Shown one piece after another: positions 32,334 to 40,705 of a stretch of DNA of 44,546 bases. Source of the stretch: Acidimicrobiia bacterium (GTDB taxonomy: Bacteria; Actinomycetota; Acidimicrobiia; Acidimicrobiales; SZUA-35); contig QIKW01000031.1 of assembly GCA_003231975.1 (NCBI GenBank), forward strand, positions 1 through 44,546, read 5' to 3'. The notes beneath the pieces are model-generated. The model was not told the origin of the DNA and ran no database searches. It was given only the letters and a program-made list of their open reading frames with translations. The position numbers and the translations under genes are program-made. Within the stretch, counting starts at the first letter, position 1. The number at the start of each line of letters is the position of its first letter.

Positions 32334-33407
32334 ATGGTTCGCCAAGTGATCGGACAGCCCCGCCAAGCAGTTGAAACCCTCCCCGCCTACAGGCCGGGTA
32401 AGGCAGCCTCCCAGGCCGAGGAGGAACACGGCATCACCGGAGCCATCAAGTTGGCGTCGAATGAAACTCCTTGGGGCCCGGTGCCTGCGGTAACCGCCAT
32501 CCTGGCCCAGTCGGTCAGCACCATCAACCGCTACGCAGATCACCGTGCAGCCGCGCTTCGCGAACGCCTCGCCTCATGGGTTGGGCTCGCCCCAGAACAG
32601 GTCACGGTTGGATGCGGCTCGGTTGGAATTCTCCAACAGTTGTTCCTCAGCTACGTAGACCCCGGAGACGAAGTGGTCTATCCGTGGCGCTCATTTGAGG
32701 TGTACCCGGTATTCACCCAACTGGCATCAGGGGTTGAGGTGGCAACACCGCTGGTTGACCACATTGCCGACCTCGATGCGGTTGCGGCCGCGGTTGCCTC
32801 TAAGACGAAGCTGATCGTGTTGGCCAACCCGAACAATCCAACTGGAACCGCCAGGCCGATTTCTGAGATTGGCAACCTGCTCCAGCAGGTGCCGAACGAC
32901 GTGATCGTTGTGCTCGACGAGGCCTACCACGAGTTCATGAACCCTGCCCTTGGCGACCCGGTTACGGATCTGCTCCCGCAGTTTGCCAACCTTGTGATTC
33001 TGCGTACGTTCTCAAAGGCTCAAGGGCTGGCCGCACTTCGGATTGGTTACGCAATGGCTGCCCCGGAACTGATCGAGACGCTCGACAAAACCCTGCCGCC
33101 GTTCGCGGTGAACGGTTTGGCCCAAATCGCAGCAATGGCCTCTATCGACGCCCACGATCAGGTAATGGAACGAGTTGAGCTGATCAAGGCCGAGCGTTCT
33201 AGAGTCGTTGCTGCCCTGCGAGACCGGGGCTACGTGGTCCCTGAACCCGAGGCCAACTTCGTATGGCTGCCGCTTGGTCAAACAACAGACGAAGTGCACC
33301 TCGAACTTGAAAGAGCAGGTGTGGTCACCCGGCCGTTCCCGGGTGAGGGCATTCGGGTAACGGTCAGCACACCGGATGAAAACGACCGCTTTCTGGCCGC
33401 GCTCTAG
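32334..33407 (+). CDS. HisC-like class I/II PLP aminotransferase
   Basis: A 357-residue enzyme of the histidinol-phosphate aminotransferase family. It has KLASNETPWGPVPAV, NPNNPTGTA, VVLDEAYHEFM, and the PLP lysine Lys228 in RTFSKAQGLAALRIGYA. No other his gene is near, and it sits between an M20 hydrolase and a FAD amine oxidoreductase. It may therefore act on an aromatic or other amino acid in a catabolic route. A TTG at 32304 is in frame, but the ATG at 32334 matches family starts. The gap to the M20 stop is 42 bp and to the next gene 15 bp. Confidence 0.88.
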   Translation: MVRQVIGQPRQAVETLPAYRPGKAASQAEEEHGITGAIKLASNETPWGPVPAVTAILAQSVSTINRYADHRAAALRERLASWVGLAPEQVTVGCGSVGILQQLFLSYVDPGDEVVYPWRSFEVYPVFTQLASGVEVATPLVDHIADLDAVAAAVASKTKLIVLANPNNPTGTARPISEIGNLLQQVPNDVIVVLDEAYHEFMNPALGDPVTDLLPQFANLVILRTFSKAQGLAALRIGYAMAAPELIETLDKTLPPFAVNGLAQIAAMASIDAHDQVMERVELIKAERSRVVAALRDRGYVVPEPEANFVWLPLGQTTDEVHLELERAGVVTRPFPGEGIRVTVSTPDENDRFLAAL

Positions 33408-33422
33408 CCGCCAGGTGTTGTC

Positions 33423-34796
33423 ATGACCGCGCAGCCGCTCTCGCTCTGGCTTGACACACTGAATCCCGCCGTTCAACCTCGGCCTGCCTTGGCGGGAGAC
33501 CAGCAGGTGGATGTAGCCATCGTTGGCGGGGGATACACCGGCCTCTGGACCGCCTACTACCTGGCCCAGGGTGATCCTTCGCTGCGCATCCTGGTTGTCG
33601 AGAGTCGGTTCTGCGGCTTCGGCGCCTCTGGCCGCAACGGCGGTTGGTGCATTGGCGAGCTGGCCGCCTCAATTGAAACATACGCAAAACGGGGTGGGCT
33701 TGACGCCGGGCTGCGGCAATGGCGGGCTGCGGCGGCATCGGTCGACGAGGTTGGCAGGGTTGCCAACGCAGAGGGCATCCAGTGTGGATTCGCGAAAGGG
33801 GGGACTGTTCGGGTTGCCCGCAACCAACCACAGGCCGAACGTCAACGCCGGGAGATCGCGGGCCTGCGGCGCCTCGGGATCACCGACGACGAGATGCGGC
33901 TTCTCACAGCCGAGGATGCCAGGGCCCAGGTGAACGCCACGAAGGTTCGATCCGGGATCTTCCATGCGGCCTCCGCCGCCCTAGACCCGGCCCGCCTGGT
34001 TCGAGGCCTGGCCGAGGTGGTTGAGCGACAAGGGGTCCAGATCGTTGAGGGCACCGCTGCCACTGGGATAACTCCGGGCCGGGTTGCTACCAGCCACGGG
34101 TTGGTACAGGCCGAGGTAGTTGTTCAGGCCACCGAGGCATACACCCAAACGCTGACGGGCCAGGACCGGGTGATGATCCCGGTGTATTCCCTGATGATTG
34201 CGACCGAGCCGCTTGACGATGAGATCTTCGAGCAGATCGGTTTGCACCGGCGGCCAACCTTTGCCGACGACCGCTACATGGTTATCTACGGCCAGCGAAC
34301 CGAAGACAACAGGATCGCCTTTGGCGGCCGGGGCGTGCCGTACGCATTCGGCTCGAAGATCGACCCCGGCCGAGAGCGTCAACCGCGGGCCCACCGTGCA
34401 ATCCACAACACCTTGGTGGATCTGTTCCCCTGTTTGGCAGGCGCGGCAATCACCCACCGCTGGGGTGGCGTGCTTGGCATCCCCCGAAACTGGACCCCCG
34501 CCGTCCGCTTCGACAGGGCCACGGGCCTGGCTGTCGGCGGTGGCTACGTTGGCGAAGGCGTTGCCGCTTCGAACCTTGCCGGCCGCACCCTGGCCGACCT
34601 GATAACCGGTGCCGAGTCTGACCTGGTGGATCTCCCGTGGGTTGGGGCCCCGTGGCCGAAGTGGGAACCAGAACCGTTCCGTTGGCTTGGGGTGCGCTCT
34701 GGCGACGCATTGCTGGGCGCGGCCGACGTGTTCGAGAACCGCACCCAGCAGGAATCCAAACTGGCTGTGAAGCTGGCCGGCTCGGTTCGGGGCTGA
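33423..34796 (+). CDS. FAD-dependent amine oxidoreductase (DAO family, PuuB/OrdL-like)
   Basis: A 457-residue flavoprotein. The dinucleotide motif VAIVGGGYTGLWTAYYL lies at about 30-46. It is followed by VVESRFCGFGASGRNGGWC, the flavin-binding segment of gamma-glutamylputrescine oxidase-type enzymes. The middle has VYSLMIATEPL, and the C-terminus has HRWGGVLGIPRNWTP and VGGGYVGEGVAASNLAGRTLADLI. It oxidises a secondary or primary amine, giving imine and H2O2 or passing electrons on. It is the last gene of the plus-strand operon and converges on potD. A paralogue lies at 40706. Its stop codon is in the loop of a hairpin. Confidence 0.9.
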   Translation: MTAQPLSLWLDTLNPAVQPRPALAGDQQVDVAIVGGGYTGLWTAYYLAQGDPSLRILVVESRFCGFGASGRNGGWCIGELAASIETYAKRGGLDAGLRQWRAAAASVDEVGRVANAEGIQCGFAKGGTVRVARNQPQAERQRREIAGLRRLGITDDEMRLLTAEDARAQVNATKVRSGIFHAASAALDPARLVRGLAEVVERQGVQIVEGTAATGITPGRVATSHGLVQAEVVVQATEAYTQTLTGQDRVMIPVYSLMIATEPLDDEIFEQIGLHRRPTFADDRYMVIYGQRTEDNRIAFGGRGVPYAFGSKIDPGRERQPRAHRAIHNTLVDLFPCLAGAAITHRWGGVLGIPRNWTPAVRFDRATGLAVGGGYVGEGVAASNLAGRTLADLITGAESDLVDLPWVGAPWPKWEPEPFRWLGVRSGDALLGAADVFENRTQQESKLAVKLAGSVRG

Positions 34797-34806
34797 GCCC
34801 CGAACC
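34784..34806. terminator. Bidirectional hairpin between convergent FAD oxidoreductase and potD genes
   Basis: A perfect 10-bp inverted repeat GGTTCGGGGC/GCCCCGAACC with a 3-nt loop. The loop is the TGA stop codon of the plus-strand gene, and the potD stop lies 3 bp beyond the stem. There is only a short TCTT after it. Confidence 0.6.
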
Positions 34807-34808
34807 TC

Positions 34809-35954
34809 TTAGTTCCGGGCCTCGATAAAGGCGTCGCTGAAGTTCGTTTCGAACTCGCCAGTGTCGGCGATGAACTCAAGCTTGGATTGATCGGTTGGGT
34901 AAACGATCGGGTCGCTCAGGATGTCGGGATCGATGAACTCGACTGATGCCGCATTCGGGCTGGCGTAGAAGTTCCAGTTGGTTAGTGTTGCCCCGTTTTC
35001 GGCATCCAGTAAGAAGTTGATGAAGGTGTGGGCCGTGCACGGGCTTGGTGCGTCGACCACGACTGCCATGTTGTCAACCCAGCGGGTGCCGCCCTCGTCT
35101 GGCACGAAGTAGGTGTACTGATCGGGGTCATCGACAGAGTCAAATTGCACGATGAAGTTGCCGCTGTAGCCGTGGGCAACAGCGGAGTCGCCTGAAGCAA
35201 GCAGTTCGTCGTACTGGTCAGACTCATAGGCGGCAACGGCGCTGGTGGCCTCGGCCACCAAGTTCTTTGCCTCTTCCAGCTCGGCCTCGCTTGTGGTGTT
35301 CAGCGAGTAGCCCAGGTACTTGAGGGCAGCGCCAAGAGTTTCGCGAGGGTCGTTCAGCAACGTGATTTGGCCGTCAAGCCCGTACTGCTCCCGTAGCGCG
35401 GGGTCAAAGATCAGGCCCCACGTCTGCGGGACGTCCTCACCCGTTACAGCCAGGTCAACGCCGAGGCCGGTTGTGCCCCACTGGTACGGGGCGGAGTAGT
35501 CGCCCGCCGGGTCGAAGGGCAGACCCGATGCGAACTCGGGCGCCAGATTGGCCAAGTTGGGAATTGCGTCTTTGTTTAGCGGCATCACACCACCGGCGTC
35601 GATCAGGATGGAGACCATGTAGTCAGAAGGAACGATCACATCGAACCCCGAACGGCCAGCGGTAACAATTGGTTGCATTGCCTCGTTCGAGTCGTAAAAG
35701 TCTTCGGTTACGTCAACTCCGAACTCGGCCTTGAACTGCTCGATCAGGTCTGGGTCCATGTATTCGGCCCAGTTGTAGAAGGCCAGATCTCCGTCTGTCT
35801 GGCCCGCCACACAGGCCGCCGCGGGCGAAGCTTCAGCGCCGCCACCGCCGGCCGATTCAGAGGTCTCGTCATCGCCGCCACCTCCGCAGGCGGCGGCAAT
35901 CAACACCAGCGCGGTCAAGGTGGCTAGAAGTCGTAGCCAAGGGTTCTTGTTCAT
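34809..35954 (-). CDS. potD: Spermidine/putrescine-type substrate-binding lipoprotein (PotD-like)
   Basis: A 381-residue lipoprotein with a signal ending in the lipobox AAAC (Cys about 22) and a Gly/Glu-rich linker. The binding protein proper starts DLAFYNWAEYMDPDLIEQF, the PotD/PotF signature. FDVIVPSDYMVSILIDAG, APYQWGTTGLGVD and PSPCTAHTFINFLLDAENG follow. It is anchored outside the membrane and delivers polyamine or a related amine to PotABC. The ATG at 35954 follows GGAGG at 35960-35964; a longer open frame to 36068 overlaps potC. It is the last gene of the operon, with a 34-bp gap holding a hairpin that covers the ribosome binding site. Confidence 0.92.
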   Translation of the reverse strand: MNKNPWLRLLATLTALVLIAAACGGGGDDETSESAGGGGAEASPAAACVAGQTDGDLAFYNWAEYMDPDLIEQFKAEFGVDVTEDFYDSNEAMQPIVTAGRSGFDVIVPSDYMVSILIDAGGVMPLNKDAIPNLANLAPEFASGLPFDPAGDYSAPYQWGTTGLGVDLAVTGEDVPQTWGLIFDPALREQYGLDGQITLLNDPRETLGAALKYLGYSLNTTSEAELEEAKNLVAEATSAVAAYESDQYDELLASGDSAVAHGYSGNFIVQFDSVDDPDQYTYFVPDEGGTRWVDNMAVVVDAPSPCTAHTFINFLLDAENGATLTNWNFYASPNAASVEFIDPDILSDPIVYPTDQSKLEFIADTGEFETNFSDAFIEARN

Positions 35955-35959
35955 TTCGG

Positions 35960-35972
35960 CCTCCTTCGGAGG
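35960..35972 (-). promoter_or_regulatory. Hairpin sequestering the potD Shine-Dalgarno sequence
   Basis: On the minus strand CCTCC-GAA-GGAGG forms a 5-bp stem with a triloop. The GGAGG is the ribosome binding site placed 5 nt before the potD ATG. It could tune binding-protein to permease ratio, or merely be a weak stem opened by ribosomes ending on potC. Confidence 0.4.
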
Positions 35973-35988
35973 GTGGTTTGAGGGGTGA

Positions 35989-36834
35989 CTAATTCGAGAC
36001 TTTGGCCGATGCTCTTTTGGACCGGTCGGCGAAGAGTGACAGGGCGACCAGCACGATTGATATGGCAAGCATTATCACAGAAACGGCGTTGATCAGGGGA
36101 GTAACGCCTCTGCGGATCAGGCTGAACACGAATACTGGCAGCGTGGTTGACCCTGGCCCGGCAACGAACTGGGTGATCACAACGTCGTCAAGCGAGAGCG
36201 TGAGAGCCAGTAGGGCCCCACCGGCAACCCCTGGGAAGATCAGGGGCAGGGTGACGTACCGGAACGCCTGCCACCGGCTGGCGTACAGGTCCATCGATGC
36301 TTCTTCCAGGGTGTCGTCCATTCCCGCCAGGCGGGCTCTCACAACGACGGACACGAAGCTGATGCTGAAGGCGATGTGGCTGATGACGATTGAGCCGAAA
36401 CCCTTCGAAAGCGACAGGCCAAACCAGGCATCCAGAAGATCGAAGAACTGGGCAAAGAACAGCAACATCATCACCGCCATGGTGACGTCTGGAATGATTA
36501 TCGGCAGATAGAGCAGGGCGTCGAACACTTTCTTGCCCCGGAAGGTGAACCGCTCTAGTGACAGCGCGGCCATTGTGCCAAGGACCACCGCCACGAGCGT
36601 TGACACAAGAGCAACCCGGATTGACACGCCAAGCGCCGACTGCACACCGTCGTTCTGGCCGAATTCCCGGTACCAGTCGAACGTGAACCCACCCCACCGG
36701 CCGACGTTCTTGTCTGCGCTGAACGAGAACACAACCAACAGAAGGATGGGGGCGTAGAAAAAGAGGTAGATCAGCCAGGCGTTAACGGTCAGACCCAGCT
36801 TGGCGGAGCCCCGCGGCAGTACGGGTGAACTCAC
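35989..36834 (-). CDS. potC: Polyamine-type ABC transporter permease (PotC-like)
   Basis: A 281-residue inner-membrane permease with six hydrophobic spans. The BPD_transp_1 EAA loop reads DTLEEASMDLYASRWQAFRYVTLPLIFPG at about 175-203, the docking site for PotA. The N-terminus LTVNAWLIYLFFYAPILLLVVFSF is typical of PotC. A longer frame to 37308 runs through potB. The GTG at 36834 sits in a GTGA overlap with the potB stop, like the rest of the operon. It pairs with PotB to form the channel. Confidence 0.92.
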   Translation of the reverse strand: MSSPVLPRGSAKLGLTVNAWLIYLFFYAPILLLVVFSFSADKNVGRWGGFTFDWYREFGQNDGVQSALGVSIRVALVSTLVAVVLGTMAALSLERFTFRGKKVFDALLYLPIIIPDVTMAVMMLLFFAQFFDLLDAWFGLSLSKGFGSIVISHIAFSISFVSVVVRARLAGMDDTLEEASMDLYASRWQAFRYVTLPLIFPGVAGGALLALTLSLDDVVITQFVAGPGSTTLPVFVFSLIRRGVTPLINAVSVIMLAISIVLVALSLFADRSKRASAKVSN

Positions 36835-37724
36835 AGGGTGCGGCCTCCCTTGCGGAAGTAGACAAGGGTTGCTGCCAACATCACGGCCATCAGCACAAAC
36901 GACAGCGAGGCACCAACGGGCCAGTTTCTGGCGGTCAGGAACTGGGTGACGATGTATGAGCCAAGCAAAGTGGTTTTCGCTCCGCCAAGGATTTCGGGGG
37001 TGACATAGGCGCCAAGGCTTGGTACGAACACCAGAATTGACCCGGCGATAACACCAGGCATCGATAGGGGCAGCAAAACCCGCCGGAAAGACTGCCAGCC
37101 GGATGCGTAGAGGTCTCGGCTGGCTTCCATCAGCCTCAGGTCGATCCGCTCGATAGCGGCATAGAGGGGCAGGATCATGAAGGGAAGGAATCCGTAGACC
37201 AGGCCCAACACCACAGCAACGGGGGTGAACAGCACCCTGGTTTCGCCAAGGCCAAGCACCTCGGAGAGCTGAGAGACCGGCCCGTCGTTGCCAAGCAGAA
37301 CCCGCCACGCATAGTTGCGCACCAGGAAGTTCGACCAGAACGGGATCATCACGAATACCAGCATCAGGTTGCGAACCGCTGGCCTTCGAGTGGCGATGAA
37401 GTAGGCAAACGGGTAGGCGAGAACGAGGCAGATGATCGTTGTGATCAGCGCCAGCCAGATCGAGCGGAACAAGATGTCTCGCACCACCGAGTCGCCAAGT
37501 TTGCGGTAGGCCTCAAAGTTCCATCCCGAAAGATCGGTGCCGCCGAACCGGTTACGGGTGGCAAATGAATACACGATGACGATCAGGAAGGGCAGTACAA
37601 AGAAGAGCCCGAGATACACAAATGTTGGAAGCGCCATCAGGAAGCCCCGCCGAGACTGCGCCCTCGCGGCGTCCTTTTCAAACTCGGGGGTTACCTCCTC
37701 GGGGTGGCTCAGCACCTGAGTCAT
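36831..37724 (-). CDS. potB: Polyamine-type ABC transporter permease (PotB-like)
   Basis: A 297-residue permease with six spans after a charged cytoplasmic N-terminus. LPTFVYLGLFFVLPFLIVIVYSF is span 1, and the EAA loop is LMEASRDLYASGWQSFRRVLLPLSMPG at about 207-233. FFVLPF and the RNYAWRVLLGNDGPVSQ extracellular loop match PotB. The ATG at 37724 overlaps the potA stop (ATGA) and its stop overlaps the potC GTG. Confidence 0.92.
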   Translation of the reverse strand: MTQVLSHPEEVTPEFEKDAARAQSRRGFLMALPTFVYLGLFFVLPFLIVIVYSFATRNRFGGTDLSGWNFEAYRKLGDSVVRDILFRSIWLALITTIICLVLAYPFAYFIATRRPAVRNLMLVFVMIPFWSNFLVRNYAWRVLLGNDGPVSQLSEVLGLGETRVLFTPVAVVLGLVYGFLPFMILPLYAAIERIDLRLMEASRDLYASGWQSFRRVLLPLSMPGVIAGSILVFVPSLGAYVTPEILGGAKTTLLGSYIVTQFLTARNWPVGASLSFVLMAVMLAATLVYFRKGGRTL

Positions 37725-38818
37725 TCTGCAACCACGGCCACATCCTGAGGGTTCCAGGAAATGCTCACTCGCTGGCCCGGCTCCCGCCGTGTCACCGAAG
37801 TGCGGTTCTCTTCCCTGGCTTCCAGGGTCATCCAGTCCAGCTCAACCTGGTACACAACGGCGTTCCCCAAATAGGTGACCGAGCGGATCACGCCGTTCAC
37901 AGAGGTCTGCCCGTTGCCGCTGCTTTCGTGCTTGCCGATCACGGCTCGTTCTGGCCGCAGGCTGACCGCGACGGCGGTGCCTGCCGGGTGATCGGACGCC
38001 ACCGAAATTCTGGCCCCGTTGGCCAGGCAAACCGTCTCGGCGTCTTGGACGGTGCCCTCCAGAAGGTTCGTGTTGCCAATGAAGTCGGCGACAAACCGGT
38101 TTGAGGGCTTCTCGTAGATCTGTTCAGGGCTGCCAACTTGGAGCAGTTTGCCCTCGTGCATGATTCCGATTCGGTCGCTCATGGTGAGCGCCTCTTCCTG
38201 GTCATGAGTTACGAACACAAAGGTGATTCCCAGCTCGCGTTGCAAGCCCTTTAGTTCTTCCTGCATTTCTTGGCGCAGCTTCAGATCCAACGCGCCAAGC
38301 GGCTCATCAAGCAACAGCACCTTTGGTCGGTTCACCAGCGCCCGAGCCAGAGCCACCCGCTGCTGCTGGCCGCCTGAAAGTTGAGACGGTCGCCGGTTCG
38401 CCAGCCCACCCAGCCTCACCATCTCCAAAGCCTCAGCCGCCCGATCAGCAACCTCGCTCTTGGCAACGCCGTTCATCTTCAACCCAAAACCAACGTTTTG
38501 GATCACCGACATGTGAGGAAAGAGGGCGTAGTTCTGGAAGACGGTGTTGACCGGTCGTTTGTTGGGGGGCAGCATCCCAACTTCCTCGCCGAAGATCTTC
38601 AGGCTCCCCTCGGTTGGGAATTCCAGCCCAGCAATCATCCGCAGCGTTGTGGTTTTGCCACAGCCCGACGGGCCGAGCAGCGCGAAGAACTCGCCGTCGA
38701 CAATGTCGAGGCTGATGTTGTCGACCGCAACCACATCGCCGAACTTCTTCGTGATCCTGCCGATGCTGACGGCGGCGTCAATGGCGGTGTCAAAATCAGC
38801 AGTTGGCCGGACTGTCAT
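37721..38818 (-). CDS. potA: Polyamine-type ABC transporter ATPase (PotA-like)
   Basis: A 365-residue ATPase. It has Walker A GPSGCGKTT at 49-57, a Q-loop in FQNYALFPHM, signature LSGGQ at 147-151, Walker B VLLLDEP at 167-173 and the H-loop in FVTHDQEEALTMSDR. The C-terminal TOBE domain (about 285-365) contains SLRPERAVIG, the usual regulatory domain of PotA/MalK-type ATPases. It powers PotBC. The ATG overlaps the GNAT stop (ATGA), and translation is probably coupled along GNAT-potA-potB-potC. Confidence 0.94.
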   Translation of the reverse strand: MTVRPTADFDTAIDAAVSIGRITKKFGDVVAVDNISLDIVDGEFFALLGPSGCGKTTTLRMIAGLEFPTEGSLKIFGEEVGMLPPNKRPVNTVFQNYALFPHMSVIQNVGFGLKMNGVAKSEVADRAAEALEMVRLGGLANRRPSQLSGGQQQRVALARALVNRPKVLLLDEPLGALDLKLRQEMQEELKGLQRELGITFVFVTHDQEEALTMSDRIGIMHEGKLLQVGSPEQIYEKPSNRFVADFIGNTNLLEGTVQDAETVCLANGARISVASDHPAGTAVAVSLRPERAVIGKHESSGNGQTSVNGVIRSVTYLGNAVVYQVELDWMTLEAREENRTSVTRREPGQRVSISWNPQDVAVVAE

Positions 38819-39456
38819 GAAGCTGCCTCGGAATCAAAGTCTGGGTTCGACCAAACAATCAACACTGCGTTGTTGCCAACCGTTGGATCATCCAGGTAGT
38901 TCGCTAGCACGCAACGAGCCTCGAAGCCGTTCTGGATCTGGAAGGTGAGGGTTGGATCGTAAAGTTTGCCTGCCGACACTCTCTCGATGTACTGAGTGGC
39001 TGTCATCTTGTCGATGTGGTCGGCGTAGCCGGGGAGCACCCCGCCAGCCACAATTCCCCGCCGGTTCAGCCTCCTCACCACGTCCTTTCGTAATTCATAC
39101 AGCTTCCGCCCAATTCCTTGGCCACGAAATTTGGGGTTCACCGCAATGGTTGTTCCGTAGTACCACTGACCGTCAGGGTTGTGGTTGGAGTAGATGGCGC
39201 TGAGGCTGTGATTGGGATGCTCAAAATCGAAGTCGGTCAGAACTCCCAAACCCATTCCAACAATCTGGTCACTGTCGAACACCACGAAGGCGCCTTCGGG
39301 GAAGACCTCGGCCAGATAGAGCAGGTCCTTCTCGTTGTAGAGATCCTCAGGGTCTACGTTTGGAAACGACGCCAGCTCCAAAGCCTCCATTTCGGCCGCC
39401 CACTCCCCCCGCATCGTGAGGTAACGGAGCTGGACGCCTGAAGCGGTGTCGCTCAC
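38815..39456 (-). CDS. GNAT-family N-acetyltransferase
   Basis: A 213-residue protein with one GNAT fold. The acetyl-CoA loop is VNPKFRGQGIGRKLYELRK at about 107-125, preceded by EGAFVVFDSDQIVGMGLGV, and GFEARCVLANYLDD near the C-terminus. It lies between a C45 amidase-like gene and potA. Acetylation of an imported polyamine or amine is the likely role, as for SpeG and PaiA, but the substrate is unproven. The start is a GTG at 39456 in a GTGA overlap with a 6-codon mini-ORF. Confidence 0.85.
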   Translation of the reverse strand: MSDTASGVQLRYLTMRGEWAAEMEALELASFPNVDPEDLYNEKDLLYLAEVFPEGAFVVFDSDQIVGMGLGVLTDFDFEHPNHSLSAIYSNHNPDGQWYYGTTIAVNPKFRGQGIGRKLYELRKDVVRRLNRRGIVAGGVLPGYADHIDKMTATQYIERVSAGKLYDPTLTFQIQNGFEARCVLANYLDDPTVGNNAVLIVWSNPDFDSEAAS

Positions 39457-39501
39457 GAGACGGCGCCGCTCACGAGATCGTGTTGCTCATGAGACGCTGG
39501 C
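39451..39501 (-). repeat. Three tandem 17-bp units forming a mini-ORF ladder
   Basis: Units at 39451-39467, 39468-39484 and 39485-39501 share a GCTCRYGAGA core. On the minus strand the C45 stop overlaps an ATG (39490). The ATG opens a 6-codon ORF (MSNTIS) whose TGA overlaps a GTG (39473). That GTG opens a second 6-codon ORF (VSGAVS) whose TGA overlaps the GNAT GTG at 39456. Each junction is a 4-nt stop/start overlap. Confidence 0.8.
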
Positions 39502-40608
39502 ACCGCTGAAGGAGATAGCCGTGTACTGGTTGTGGGTTGGTTGGCCCCAGCACGCCCAGAACTCTCGCGTTTTTGGTCGCATGACAGCGGCGCCGCTTGA
39601 CTCAACCCGAAACGGAGCCACAGGAACTTGGCAGATTGCGCCTGGCTCCTGAGTGACTTCCATGACTTGTTTGGCCGTGATGTTTGTGCCTTTGAGAAGC
39701 TCCCGTGCGGTTTCCAACCGGCGCCGGGAGCTGTTGGTCAGGGCTGGGTCTCTGGAACCCTGAACCGCTGACGATGCTGCGTGCAGAGTGTGGTTGGTGT
39801 GAACCAAAGCCGCATCAGCCAGGTGGTCAACTGGTCGTGCAGTTGGCATTGCCTCGATGTTGGCTCCATCTCCATTGGCGTCGAACAGCAAGAAGTTGTG
39901 ACCACCCGCCAGATCCGCCCTCTGTACTGAAGCGAGGGCGCCTGCGCTGTTTTCCTGGGTCAGCGCGTCACGAACCACCGACGGCCAGGTAACGCCCACT
40001 TTGCCGTCGGTTGCGGTCAGATTGTTGATGCCAACACAGGTGCCAAGTTCGTTCATCCCCAGTTGGCCAAGGCACCCCGTTGTGGTGAACACCAGGGCGG
40101 CTGGGGCATCGTCTGGCTGAATGCGCAGCAGCAGAACGTGATCGGTTGCGGTGTCGTGCATGTCCCACGTCTGGGCATAGAAGCCAGCGCCATCGGCCCG
40201 ATGGTCTGGCACGATCATTGCCGTGCAATCGTCTTCAATCACACTTGGTGGGTGGGCGCCCCCATTGGCCGCCCTGACCGCGTCGACGAAATCGGTGAAA
40301 CCGCCAACGATCACCGCTTCGGCTGGGGTGATCCCTGCCCCTTCAGCAATTCCAAGCAACTCGGCGTACAGATCGGGAGAGTGAGATTCATGGGCTGGCA
40401 GACATGCGGCCGCCAGCTCAAGAACGTCGGCCCGGTCTATCGGACCACCGCTCCAGGCCCCTCCGCACACCAGGCCTACCCGCTCTTTGGTGTAGAACCG
40501 AATCTCGTCTGCAAAAGCCCGTCCGTGGGCTAGCCCCATTTGATTGGGAGATCCGCTGAGGTCCAGAACTCGGATAGGCGGGCGCTTAGGTGATTCGAGG
40601 CTGGTCAC
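39487..40608 (-). CDS. C45-family Ntn-hydrolase (acyl-CoA:6-APA acyltransferase-like)
   Basis: A 373-residue protein with the peptidase C45/AAT layout. It has GSPNQMGLAHGRAFADEIR near the start, GIAEGAGITPAEAVIVGGFTD, then EDDCTAM, where Cys128 would be the autocatalytically exposed N-terminal nucleophile. QTWDMHDTATDHVLLLR and GLAGQLGMNELG-like segments (TTTGCLGQLGMNELGTCVGI) follow. Such enzymes cleave or transfer acyl groups on amines. It heads the operon with the GNAT and the pot genes, so it may deacylate or remodel an acylated amine nutrient. The GTG at 40608 follows GGGGAG by 6 nt. There is no signal peptide. Confidence 0.88.
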   Translation of the reverse strand: MTSLESPKRPPIRVLDLSGSPNQMGLAHGRAFADEIRFYTKERVGLVCGGAWSGGPIDRADVLELAAACLPAHESHSPDLYAELLGIAEGAGITPAEAVIVGGFTDFVDAVRAANGGAHPPSVIEDDCTAMIVPDHRADGAGFYAQTWDMHDTATDHVLLLRIQPDDAPAALVFTTTGCLGQLGMNELGTCVGINNLTATDGKVGVTWPSVVRDALTQENSAGALASVQRADLAGGHNFLLFDANGDGANIEAMPTARPVDHLADAALVHTNHTLHAASSAVQGSRDPALTNSSRRRLETARELLKGTNITAKQVMEVTQEPGAICQVPVAPFRVESSGAAVMRPKTREFWACWGQPTHNQYTAISFSGASVS

Positions 40609-40705
40609 AGCACTCCCCGGTTGTGGCCATTATGGGCCCATTGGCATGACGGCGAACCCCGATAGACGTAGCATCCAAGAAGCGTTTCGGCAAGCGAACC
40701 AACCA

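Noticed and set aside
36835-37308. N-terminal extension of PotC
   Set aside because: It lies inside potB on the same strand; PotC length and first span fit the GTG at 36834.
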